A stretch of 52,328 bases of DNA from H111-94 sp034436045. GTDB lineage: Bacteria > Chloroflexota > Ktedonobacteria > Ktedonobacterales > Ktedonobacteraceae. Both the position numbers and the translations under genes were made by a program. The notes under the pieces were generated by a model, which worked only from the letters and a program-made list of their open reading frames with translations, was not told where the DNA came from and did not search any database. Of the stretch, positions 24,616-32,644 are shown in pieces; the stretch's first letter is position 1, and the number at the start of each line of letters is the position of its first letter. The stretch lies in NCBI GenBank assembly GCA_034436045.1, contig DAOTVZ010000283.1, positions 1-52,328 on the forward strand, in the 5' to 3' direction.

Positions 24616-24761
24616 GCCTGTGATTGATAGCATGTTGGCCTGATACCCACGAGGGGTATCGCTGCATATAGCAACCTTCCTATCCAGGCGTTTTCTAACC
24701 CACCGCCTTACTCGATGAGCCTTGACCCTGTCAGGTGAGTAATCGAGTAAGAATCTCTCCC
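24579..24761 (+). promoter_or_regulatory. Alternative-hairpin switch in the mgtE leader
   Basis: Arm A, CTCATCGAGTAAG (24579-24591), pairs perfectly over 13 bases with arm B, CTTACTCGATGAG (24717-24729). Arm C, ATCGAGTAAG (24752-24761), is a second copy of part of A and pairs perfectly over 10 bases with the same segment of B. A:B and B:C therefore exclude each other. Inside the A:B loop lies a stable local hairpin, GATACCC-ACGAG-GGGTATC (24642-24660). Arm A lies inside the leader-peptide frame. No T run follows B:C, so the output might be Rho access, RNA decay or folding near the mgtE start. Confidence 0.6.
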
Positions 24762-24911
24762 GTTTGCCAGTTCGTCCTCTTGCCACTACACTCGTGGCGT
24801 CCCCGGTAACATGTTGGCAAAGTACGTCAGTGGCGTGTTCTTGTGCCAGGAAACACGTGGGAGGGCGTACTCTGCTCCTGGAACCACTGTTACGATGGTG
24901 GATAACTTCGC

Positions 24912-24940
24912 CACTTATACACAATTTCTGTGGATAAGTG
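24912..24940. promoter_or_regulatory. Palindrome with DnaA-box-like halves before mgtE
   Basis: CACTTATACACA (24912-24923), five bases, then TGTGGATAAGTG (24929-24940) form a 12-bp dyad with one mismatch. The right half holds a perfect DnaA box complement (TGTGGATAA) and the left half a one-mismatch box (TTATACACA). It lies 62 bases before the mgtE ATG. It could be a DnaA-controlled site or an RNA hairpin. Confidence 0.5.
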
Positions 24941-25002
24941 TGCGTCAATATGGCTTTCTACGCACAACTCTTTGTCGGTGCAAACGAAAGGCGGTGGTAC
25001 CA

Positions 25003-26961
25003 ATGATCTTTTTGAGCGCACTGCTCCGCAAGAGCGTTTATGATAGCGAGGGACATCGGCTGGGAGGCCTGCGCGATGTCTCGGTTTCATTGCATGAAAC
25101 ATTTCCGGTCGTTACGGCTTTGATCGTCCATCCTGCACTAAGCAGCAGCAGCAACGATTTGCTGATTCCCTGGTCCTGCGTGCGCAGCATCGAGGAGCCG
25201 CGCATTGAATTGACCGTGCCCCAGGCACAGTTGCCCACCTATACGCCGCAGGACGATGAACTTCTGCTCAGGCGCGATATTCTGGATAAGCAGATTGTAG
25301 ATACACAGGGCTATCGCGTGGTGAAGGTCAACGATCTCAAACTGGCGCAGATCAAGCGCACGGCTCGGCTGGTGGGGGTGGATATCAGTACAAGCGGCCT
25401 GCTACGCCGTCTGGGCATTGAGGCACCGTTCGCAGCGCTGAGCCGCGTGCTACCCTTAAAAATGGAGGAGCGCATCGTTACCTGGAACTATGTCGAGCCG
25501 ATTCAGGTGGTGCGCCAGGGTGCGGTAACGGGCCAGTTGACGCCCGCACTGGCCGGTGTGGGTGCCAGCGGCGTGATACCGCAGGTGCAATTGAATGTCA
25601 GCCATACCAAACTGGCCGATCTGCGCCCCGCCGATATTGCCGATATTCTGGAGCAACTGGACGTTGAGGAGGCCGGGGCCGTGCTGGAACAACTCGATAT
25701 GGAGACGGCGGCCGATGCTCTCAACGAGGTCGAGTACCCGCGTCAGTCTGCTTTACTTAATGAGTTGGGGCCGGAGCGTGCCTCTGACCTGCTGGAGCGG
25801 CTGGCTCCCGATGATGCAGCCGATATTCTGGCCGATATTCCGCACGAGCAGGCCGAGCAACTGCTCAATCTGATGCCTGCCGACGAAGCGCAGCCTATTC
25901 GTGAACTGCTGCGCTATGGCGCGGAGACGGCGGGCGGCATCATGACCACAGAAGTGCTGGCCTTGCAGCAGGACAAGACGGTCGAGGACGCGCTGCAATA
26001 TCTGCGCCAGCACTCAGAGCATCTTGAGATGATCTACTACCTCTACGTGGTCGATGAGCAGCAGCATCTGGTAGGCGTCGTCTCGCTGCGCCAGCTTGTC
26101 ACGGCCGAGCCGGATACGCCCATGCGCTCGCTGATGAACCCCGATGTCATTAGCGTCACTACCGAAACCGATCAGGAGGAGGTGGCGCGTATCATTGCTC
26201 GCTATGACCTGCTCGGCGTGCCGGTGGTGGATAGCGAGCGCAAGCTGGTGGGACTGGTCACAGTCGATGACGTGATTGATGTGATCCACGAGGAGCAAGC
26301 AGAAGATTTCTCTGAGTTGACCGGAGCCGATGTCGAAGAGGCCGAGGAAGAGGAACATTTTTCGTGGCGTAGCGCACTCAGTCGCTTCTCCTGGCTGGCG
26401 CTCAACGTCGTGGCGGGCTTTGTGCTGGCAATCATCCTTTTTACAGTGTTTCGTCCCTTGCTCACGGCGATCAGCGCGCTGGTGCTGTTGCATAGCACGC
26501 CGTTTTTCGCTGTCGCAGCGCCTTCCCATCAGGGTCTTATCCTGTTTGCTATTCTTTGTCTGGTGCCGATGCTGCTCTTGACCAGTGGTAGTGCGGTCTC
26601 GCAAGCGCTCGGTATCGCGGGCTGGCAACTGCGCTCGGCCAGTGGCAGAGATTTGTGGGACAGCATTGCCCGCGAGTTGCAGTTGGGAACCACCGGAGGG
26701 GTGTTAGCCAGCATTCTGGCCGGTCTGTTAAGCTGGCTGCTTTTCCACCTGCTCCTTTTTAGTGTCATTGTGGCCTTCGGCTTTGGCCTGACGCTGCTGG
26801 TTGCCACCTGTTGTGCTCTGTTGCTACCCAACCTGTTACAGCGTTTCCGCCTGCGTGGCAGCCTGATCGCCGCGCCGCTCCTGGACCCGGTGATCGCCGT
26901 CATCAGCCTGAGCGTCTTTCTGAGCATCTCGCTTACCCTGGTCAGCCAGATGCAGCCCTAA
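25003..26961 (+). CDS. mgtE: Magnesium transporter MgtE
   Basis: The 652-residue Mg2+ channel has an added N-terminal region of about 180 residues with two PRC-barrel-like blocks (LLRKSVYDSEGHRLGGLRDV and LDKQIVDTQGYRVVKVNDLK), then the acidic MgtE_N superhelix (LRPADIADILEQLDVEEAGA, LAPDDAADILADIPHEQAEQ), paired CBS domains (MTTEVLALQQDKTVEDALQY; LMNPDVISVTTETDQEEVAR) and a C-terminal membrane domain with about four to five helices. MgtE_N and CBS form the Mg-sensing gate in the family. The frame is open upstream to 24811, but only the ATG at 25003 starts at the barrel-like block. The PRC-type extension is found in some Chloroflexota and Actinobacteria-type proteins and could sense another signal. 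Its last 126 bases overlap the convergent tlyA. Confidence 0.92.
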   Translation: MIFLSALLRKSVYDSEGHRLGGLRDVSVSLHETFPVVTALIVHPALSSSSNDLLIPWSCVRSIEEPRIELTVPQAQLPTYTPQDDELLLRRDILDKQIVDTQGYRVVKVNDLKLAQIKRTARLVGVDISTSGLLRRLGIEAPFAALSRVLPLKMEERIVTWNYVEPIQVVRQGAVTGQLTPALAGVGASGVIPQVQLNVSHTKLADLRPADIADILEQLDVEEAGAVLEQLDMETAADALNEVEYPRQSALLNELGPERASDLLERLAPDDAADILADIPHEQAEQLLNLMPADEAQPIRELLRYGAETAGGIMTTEVLALQQDKTVEDALQYLRQHSEHLEMIYYLYVVDEQQHLVGVVSLRQLVTAEPDTPMRSLMNPDVISVTTETDQEEVARIIARYDLLGVPVVDSERKLVGLVTVDDVIDVIHEEQAEDFSELTGADVEEAEEEEHFSWRSALSRFSWLALNVVAGFVLAIILFTVFRPLLTAISALVLLHSTPFFAVAAPSHQGLILFAILCLVPMLLLTSGSAVSQALGIAGWQLRSASGRDLWDSIARELQLGTTGGVLASILAGLLSWLLFHLLLFSVIVAFGFGLTLLVATCCALLLPNLLQRFRLRGSLIAAPLLDPVIAVISLSVFLSISLTLVSQMQP

Positions 26962-27699
26962 CCAGAAGAGAAATTCTTTGTTGCCGTCGCGGCCACGAAT
27001 GGGTGACTCGATCACGCCGCGTACTTGCAGGGGCGTATGGGCGGGAATCCATTCCTGAAGTTCGCGCAGGACACGCTCATGGATGGCGGGGTCGCTGATG
27101 ACGCCGCCACCGCGATCCGCTTCGCTCTTGCCCGCCTCGAACTGCGGCTTGACCAGCGCTACAATCCAGGTGTCTTCATTCTGTGCCATCAGGGGTACCA
27201 GGGCAGGCAGCACCAGACGCAGCGAGATAAAGGAGACATCGATGACAGCGCACTGCATCGGCTCCGGCAGCGTGGTCAGGTGACGAATGTTGGTATGTTC
27301 CATCACGACAACACGCGGGTCGTTGCGCAGCGTCCAGGCCAGTTGACCATGCCCGACATCGACGGCGTAGACACGCCGCGCACCGCGCTCCAGCAGACAT
27401 TGCGTGAAGCCACCGGTGGAAGCTCCCACATCAATGGCTACGCGGTCGCGTGGATCAAGCTGAAAGATATCCAGGGCCTTCTCCAGCTTCAGACCACCAC
27501 GACTGACGTATTTCAGTTCGGGCGTCGTCTCGGCCAGACGGCAGGTCGCGTCCAGCGCGATAAACGTACCGGGCTTATCGACCAGCCGCTCATCGACGTA
27601 GACCTGCCCGGCCATGATGAGGGCGCGGGCGCGTTCCCGACTGGGGGCCAGACCGCGCCGCACCAGTGCCACGTCCAAACGCTCCTTCTGTATTGCCAT
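26836..27699 (-). CDS. tlyA: TlyA family rRNA 2'-O-methyltransferase
   Basis: A 287-residue rRNA methyltransferase (hemolysin TlyA family). An N-terminal S4 RNA-binding domain (RLDVALVRRGLAPSRERARA, QVYVDERLVDKPG) is followed by a FtsJ-like Rossmann domain (AIDVGASTGGFTQCLLERGA, YAVDVGHGQLAW, VIDVSFISL, LVKPQFEAGK). Family members methylate 16S and 23S rRNA cytidines. The family normally ends near GNKEFLFWL; here about 37 further residues, rich in Asp, Gln and Lys, run antisense through the mgtE coding region to a TAA at 26836. It starts 15 bases behind the ROK gene, so the two probably share a transcript. Confidence 0.93.
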   Translation of the reverse strand: MAIQKERLDVALVRRGLAPSRERARALIMAGQVYVDERLVDKPGTFIALDATCRLAETTPELKYVSRGGLKLEKALDIFQLDPRDRVAIDVGASTGGFTQCLLERGARRVYAVDVGHGQLAWTLRNDPRVVVMEHTNIRHLTTLPEPMQCAVIDVSFISLRLVLPALVPLMAQNEDTWIVALVKPQFEAGKSEADRGGGVISDPAIHERVLRELQEWIPAHTPLQVRGVIESPIRGRDGNKEFLFWLGLHLADQGKRDAQKDAQADDGDHRVQERRGDQAATQAETL

Positions 27700-27714
27700 A
27701 GTCTCTCAATATCT

Positions 27715-28776
27715 CTACAGGTGGTGATAAATCAATGCGCCCGCGCCGACCAGACCGGCGTTGGTGCCAAGTTGCGCCATGACGATTTTAACGGCCTCAT
27801 AGGGCACACGCATGGTACGCTCACGCACAATGCGCTGCACCGGAGCGAGCAGCAGTGAACCCATTTGCATGACGCCGCCGCCCAGGATCAGTATGTCGGG
27901 ATTGAAAATATGCAGGATGTTGACGATGCCTGTCGCCAGCGCTTCCGCCGTCTGCGCGATGATCTCGCGCGCCAGGGGAATGCCCGCCTCGGCGGCCAGC
28001 GCGACGGTGCGCGCGTTGACATGCGGTGCAGCGACACGCTGATCGTAGGGGGTGTCGGCCCCGTGATCTTCCAGGCTTTCATGCGCGAGGGCAAAGGCCA
28101 GCAGTTCGTCGCCCTGGCCCAGGGCAATCGCTTCGTTAGCGCGCAGTGCAATACCGGTGCCGGAGGCCAGCCGTTCCAGGCAACCGATATTCCCGCAGTT
28201 GCAGCGTGGTCCATGCATGTCAATGGTCATGTGGCCCAGTTCGCCCGCCGTGCCACTCACTCCATCGAGAATTTTGCCTTCGGTGATAATGCCGCCACCA
28301 ATACCGGTGCTGATGGTCAGATAGACCAGATTATGCGCGCCCTGGCCCGCCCCGAACAGATATTCGCCGAGCGCGGCGGCGTTGGCATCGTTCTCGATGT
28401 AAATAGGCTTGTGAAACTCGGCGCGCAGGATGTCGCCCAGCGGTGTGTTCTGCCAGCCCGGCAGATTGGGTGGTGCGAAGACCACGCCGGTGCGGCTATC
28501 CAGCGGCCCCGGCGCGCCCACGCCGATGCCTGTGATTTGTTCAATGCTCACGCCTGCCTCGTCGAGCGCCTGCCGAATCGCGGTGCAGATACGCGGAATG
28601 GTGCGTTCAGGGGTAGGGTTCACGCCGGTCAGCAGGCCCACGCGGGAAAGCAGCGTTGCGCCACGCATAACCGCCGTGCGTATCTGTGTGCCACCCAGGT
28701 CTACGCCCACCACCAGCGGCAGGCCTGCGGTGTCGCCGACCCCCTCGACATCTTGCCCTATGCTCTTCTCTGTCAT
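27715..28776 (-). CDS. ROK family sugar kinase (glucokinase-like)
   Basis: The 353-residue kinase shows the ROK ATP motif VVGVDLGGTQIRTAVM, the sugar-binding/catalytic block IENDANAAALGEYLFGAG, STGIGGGII and the zinc site GHMTIDMHGPRCNCGNIGCL. This set suits glucokinase or N-acetylhexosamine kinase, phosphorylating a hexose with ATP; the exact sugar is open. No N-terminal HTH is present, so it is a kinase and not a repressor. The frame extends to 28899, but GAGGGGA lies directly ahead of the ATG at 28776. It is divergent from the exopolysaccharide locus and could feed sugar phosphates to it. Confidence 0.9.
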   Translation of the reverse strand: MTEKSIGQDVEGVGDTAGLPLVVGVDLGGTQIRTAVMRGATLLSRVGLLTGVNPTPERTIPRICTAIRQALDEAGVSIEQITGIGVGAPGPLDSRTGVVFAPPNLPGWQNTPLGDILRAEFHKPIYIENDANAAALGEYLFGAGQGAHNLVYLTISTGIGGGIITEGKILDGVSGTAGELGHMTIDMHGPRCNCGNIGCLERLASGTGIALRANEAIALGQGDELLAFALAHESLEDHGADTPYDQRVAAPHVNARTVALAAEAGIPLAREIIAQTAEALATGIVNILHIFNPDILILGGGVMQMGSLLLAPVQRIVRERTMRVPYEAVKIVMAQLGTNAGLVGAGALIYHHL

Positions 28777-28959
28777 TATATCCCCTCGTCGTGAAAGTTT
28801 TGCCCTGATAATATCCCATTTTGGCAGGTGGGACAAGAGAAGTCCTGTCTCCTCATCGATGATTTGGCAGGCCCGGTATACTGTTTTAGGAAGAAACATG
28901 TGGGCCTGAGCCGGAATGAGCTTCCCATAAGGGATGTATGATGGAAGGGATATGATGGT
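28777..28959. other. Divergent intergenic region, ROK gene and exopolysaccharide locus
   Basis: The 183 bases between the two gene starts must hold promoters for both directions. A TATACT box at 28877-28882 faces the polysaccharide genes but has no recognisable -35 box at the right distance. No clear operator was found. Confidence 0.4.
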
Positions 28960-30705
28960 ATGACGCTAGAGCAGTATTGGGCTATTTTACGTAAACAGTG
29001 GCGTTTAGTTATATTTTGTTTTTTAGTAGTAGGTGTGGCGTCATTTATCGGCAGTAAGTTGATGCGACCGGTCTACCAATCATCGGTGCTGGTGCAGATT
29101 GAAGTGACTTCCAATAGCAACACGCCCGCCGACTATACTGCATTGCTCGCCAGTGATCAACTGGTACAGACGGAAGCGGCGCTGGCAACCAGTAACTCCG
29201 TGCTGAGCGCAGTGGCAGCACATTATCCAGGCCTGACTGCCGCTCAGCTTGCCGGTGAGGTAAGTACAAGCCCCAAAACCAACACGCAGCTCTTTGAGAT
29301 TGACGTGGTTGATCCAGACCCCACGCGCGCCGCGCAACTTGCCAACGACATCGCTGCCACCTTGATTAAGCAGCAGTCGCAGGCGATTGCACAGAATAAT
29401 ATTCAATCACAGCAACAGCTTCAGCAAGAGATTAATCAGACGCAGCAGCAGATCAATACTATCAATGCGAAACTTGCAGCGGCCCAGGCACCCGGCGGCG
29501 ATCAGAGCCAGGTCAATGGCTTGAAGCAGCAGTTAAATAGTCTACAACAGCATTATGATCAGTGGGAAGCAGCGCTGGCGCAACTTGAACTGGCGCAGGC
29601 GCAAAATGGCGATTTTCTGCGTATAGCTCAGCAGGCTCAACCGGCCAGCAAACCGGTTCGCCCCAATGTCATGCTGGATACCGTTGGCGGCTTTGTAGTC
29701 GGTCTGCTGCTGGGTCTGCTGCTGGCGTTGCTCTATGGGCGCTTCGATACGCGCGTGCGCAACGCGGACGAGGTGACACAATTGCTGGAATGGCCGGTGC
29801 TGGCCTCTATCTGGCATGCTGACTCCGCGAAGCAGGAGCAGGTGATTAATCCCACCAAACACGATCCCAACGTGGAGGCATATCGCATCTTGCGCACCAA
29901 CATCGGCTTCTCAAGCCTCGATAAGCCATTGCGCACTCTGCTGGTTTCCAGTTGTATCCCTGGCGAGGGGAAAAGTTCGGTTGCAGCGAACCTGGCTATT
30001 TTTATGGCGAATGCGGGCAAAAGCACGCTGCTGATCGATGCCGATTTGCGTCTGCCATCCCAACGCAACATCTTCGGCCTGGCCCCCGATCAGCCAGGAC
30101 TGAGCAACGCCATCCTGGCTATGAATGCGCCCGCAATGCCCAAAGCGCCGACCTCGCGTCAGTTTTTCACGCCCTTACCGGTCGCACAGATGCCAAACGG
30201 TGCAAACGCAGGCGAACAATTGCCACTAGAACCCTTCATCCACACGGTCGGCATTCCAAACCTGTGGGTTATGCCTTCTGGTCCCCTACCACCGAACCCT
30301 TCGGAACTGCTGGAGTCAAAATCGATGCAGCGCCTGCTGAAGCTGCTGGAAAATTCGAGCATCGAGGTCGTGATCTTCGATTCTCCCCCGCTGCTCGGCC
30401 TATCCGACGCCAGCATTCTCGCCTCGAAGGTCGATGGTGTGTTGCTGGTGATCGACATTTCGCGCGCCAGACGCCCCCAGTTTAAGCAGGTGAAGCAGAT
30501 TCTGTCGCAGGCCAACGCCCATGTGCTGGGCTGCATCGTCAACAAACAGCGCCACAACCGCGAAAATTCGGCCTATGGCTACTATTACTACTATGGCCAT
30601 AGCGACGAGCCGAAAGGCAACAACCCGCCCATCAGTAACGGCCAGCCCGTCTCTCCGCCGCCTATCTCGATGCCGACGGGTGTACCGCTGAGGGGGAAGC
30701 AGTAG
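28960..30705 (+). CDS. Chain-length determinant and BY-type tyrosine kinase fusion
   Basis: A 581-residue Wzc-like protein. A first membrane helix (residues 17-34), an external coiled-coil part (about 145-220, Gln-rich) and a second helix (about 242-262) form the Wzz domain. The cytoplasmic BY-kinase has Walker A (SCIPGEGKSSVAANLA), Walker A' (TLLIDADLRLPSQ) and Walker B (VVIFDSPPLLG). The tail carries a Tyr cluster (AYGYYYYYGHSDEP) for autophosphorylation. About 35 to 40 extra residues (NAPAMPKAPTS to EQLPLEPFI) sit between A' and B. It should set polymer length by cycling phosphorylation, opposed by the CpsB-type phosphatase encoded at 36832. It is the first gene of the locus. Confidence 0.92.
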   Translation: MTLEQYWAILRKQWRLVIFCFLVVGVASFIGSKLMRPVYQSSVLVQIEVTSNSNTPADYTALLASDQLVQTEAALATSNSVLSAVAAHYPGLTAAQLAGEVSTSPKTNTQLFEIDVVDPDPTRAAQLANDIAATLIKQQSQAIAQNNIQSQQQLQQEINQTQQQINTINAKLAAAQAPGGDQSQVNGLKQQLNSLQQHYDQWEAALAQLELAQAQNGDFLRIAQQAQPASKPVRPNVMLDTVGGFVVGLLLGLLLALLYGRFDTRVRNADEVTQLLEWPVLASIWHADSAKQEQVINPTKHDPNVEAYRILRTNIGFSSLDKPLRTLLVSSCIPGEGKSSVAANLAIFMANAGKSTLLIDADLRLPSQRNIFGLAPDQPGLSNAILAMNAPAMPKAPTSRQFFTPLPVAQMPNGANAGEQLPLEPFIHTVGIPNLWVMPSGPLPPNPSELLESKSMQRLLKLLENSSIEVVIFDSPPLLGLSDASILASKVDGVLLVIDISRARRPQFKQVKQILSQANAHVLGCIVNKQRHNRENSAYGYYYYYGHSDEPKGNNPPISNGQPVSPPPISMPTGVPLRGKQ

Positions 30706-30811
30706 GAAGAAACCATAATTGAACAGTTATAGCAAGTGTAAATGAGGGGAAAGCATGCAGCACTGCTGCAAGTTGCCGCTGCGTCTCGTGATCAGGAGAA
30801 AGTAGTGACCC

Positions 30812-32644
30812 ATGACAACATCTTATGACGCGGATGGCGCTGAACATCCTCCGACTGTGCATAAGAAAAAGCTGGTCAGGCAGTTTCGTCTGGCTCCTTT
30901 AGAGGTCATAGAGGATAGAGAAGAGCAGGACATCGTTGATATGCCTGATGCTAATCTCCTGCTGTTCGCGGATATGCCCACGCTTGTGCTGCCGCGCATC
31001 GGCCATAGCAAAGGTATTGCGAGCAGCAATGCACAAAGTGGAGCAGGTACGTCAACAGCGTTTGAACATGACAGGCACTATTCCCCTCTGTGTGACGAGG
31101 AAACGCTGATACTACCTGTTACACATGTATCAAAAACAGGTACGCTGGTTGGCGTGCGCGGTGCTGAGCAGCAGCATTACACCGCATATATTCGCAACCT
31201 CATCACGAGTTCGGGCATTTACGCGCTGTCTTCGCTGGCCTCACCCCTGGTATCGCTCGTGCTGGCACCGTTTTTAACACACCATCTGACCCATACCGAT
31301 TATGGTGCGCTGGCGGTTCTGAATACGGCTATTGCTCTACTGGCTGGAATCACTCAGCTTGGTCTGGGTTCGGCCTTTTTTCGCTCCTATAATTATGACT
31401 ATGAGACGATGCCGGATCGTTTGAGTGTGCTGTCAACAACTATTGTTCTGTTATTTGGTACCTCTTTCCTTATTGCTGTCATCATGCTAGTAGGTGCCAC
31501 TGGTCTGGCAACTCTACTTTTAGGGAGTAATTTTTATAGCTCCGATATCTCTATTGCCGGTGTGATAATTCTGCTCCAAAACCTGAGCATCCCCGGTTTT
31601 GCCTGGTTGCGCGCCGAGAACCGCGCTGTATTCTTTTCATTGCTCTCTATCATGAATCTTGCTCTCTCCCTGGGTGCTAATATCGGGCTTGTAGGTTTCC
31701 TGCATATGGGTATAGCCGGTTCGTTGCTGGCAACGGGCTGTGGCTACGCCTTCGTGGCCCTCTGTACCATTCCTGTTATGCTCTGGCGCGCTGGTTTGCG
31801 GCCCCGCCTCGATGTGGCACAAGGTTTACTCTCCTTTGGTATACCGAATGCTACCAATTTCATTGCGGTGTGGGTGCTACAATTATCGGATCGTTTTCTT
31901 TTAGGTCGCCTGGGATCGCTCTCGCAGACGGCCAGCTATGCGGTAGCTTACAGCCTGGGCAGTATTGTGAACGTCGTGGTGCTTTCGCCATTTACGTTGG
32001 CCTGGCCCTCGGCAATGTTTAGCATTGCAAAAAGGAGGGATGCTGCAAAAATCTTCCAGACGGTCTTCCGCTGGTATTGTGTCATCCTCTTCTTGTGTGC
32101 TTTTGCTCTGGCGCTGGTCGGCTTGATTGTACTTACCTGGTTCTTTCCGCCCTCCTACCATTCAGCCGCGCCGGTTATCCCCACCATCGTTTTTTCTTCC
32201 GTCTTTTATGGCCTGTATAACTTCTTCACCACAGGAATTTCTGTAAGACGCCAGACATGGTATGCAGTATTCTTTACCGCAGCTTCAGCGATTGTAAATC
32301 TCGCGCTTAATCTGTATCTTATCCCTCTCTATGGCTCGATGGGAGCGGCAATCTCAACGTTTATTGCCTATGCTGTACTCGCGGTTATTGCGTATATAGT
32401 GAATCAGCGTATCTATCCCATTCCATTTGAAATGGATTCACTGCTCATTGAGATGCTGGTGGGTCTTACCTTGTTCATCAGTAGCACTCTGCTAGCGCAG
32501 CAGCAGAGGGGTTATGGTAGCTATGCGATCTATGGGGTGGCCCTTATTCTTTACGGCATCGTGCTAATTACTTTTGAACTGTTCAAGGGGCGTATCGACA
32601 TACGTAAGGTTCAACAGAAGGATTTTAAGCTATGGAGGCATTAA
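30812..32644 (+). CDS. Wzx-type polysaccharide flippase with N-terminal extension
   Basis: A 610-residue MATE/MOP-superfamily flippase with about 12-14 membrane helices from residue 130 on. The family start is recognisable in YIRNLITSSGIYALSSLASP. It moves lipid-linked repeat units across the membrane. About 125 soluble residues precede the first helix, whereas Wzx proteins normally begin with it. This extension holds two similar acidic motifs, DMPTLVLP and DEETLILP, which could be docking or phosphorylation sites for the adjacent tyrosine kinase or an FHA protein (inference). AGGAGA lies about 14 bases ahead of the ATG. It overlaps the next glycosyltransferase gene by 13 bases. Confidence 0.88.
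   Translation: MTTSYDADGAEHPPTVHKKKLVRQFRLAPLEVIEDREEQDIVDMPDANLLLFADMPTLVLPRIGHSKGIASSNAQSGAGTSTAFEHDRHYSPLCDEETLILPVTHVSKTGTLVGVRGAEQQHYTAYIRNLITSSGIYALSSLASPLVSLVLAPFLTHHLTHTDYGALAVLNTAIALLAGITQLGLGSAFFRSYNYDYETMPDRLSVLSTTIVLLFGTSFLIAVIMLVGATGLATLLLGSNFYSSDISIAGVIILLQNLSIPGFAWLRAENRAVFFSLLSIMNLALSLGANIGLVGFLHMGIAGSLLATGCGYAFVALCTIPVMLWRAGLRPRLDVAQGLLSFGIPNATNFIAVWVLQLSDRFLLGRLGSLSQTASYAVAYSLGSIVNVVVLSPFTLAWPSAMFSIAKRRDAAKIFQTVFRWYCVILFLCAFALALVGLIVLTWFFPPSYHSAAPVIPTIVFSSVFYGLYNFFTTGISVRRQTWYAVFFTAASAIVNLALNLYLIPLYGSMGAAISTFIAYAVLAVIAYIVNQRIYPIPFEMDSLLIEMLVGLTLFISSTLLAQQQRGYGSYAIYGVALILYGIVLITFELFKGRIDIRKVQQKDFKLWRH

Larger units (their letters stand above)
24291..25002 (+). other. Long leader region of mgtE
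   Basis: No protein domain is visible across this 712-base gap. It holds a terminator, a candidate promoter, a 34-codon frame with a perfect ribosome site, a three-element pairing system and a palindrome with DnaA-box-like halves; each is listed separately. Short words also recur (CATGTTGGC near 24631 and 24805). Such a long, structured leader before a magnesium transporter suggests RNA-level control. It does not show the conserved blocks of the M-box magnesium riboswitch. Confidence 0.5.

Noticed and set aside
24811..25002. Upstream extension of the MgtE frame
   Set aside because: It has no start codon with a good ribosome site, and it contains the 24912-24940 palindrome; homology starts at 25003.
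24394..25002. M-box magnesium riboswitch
   Set aside because: The conserved M-box sequence blocks were not found; only alternative hairpins are visible.
27025..28794. Two long plus-strand open frames opposite tlyA and the ROK gene
   Set aside because: Produced by codon bias on the opposite strand; no recognisable domain.
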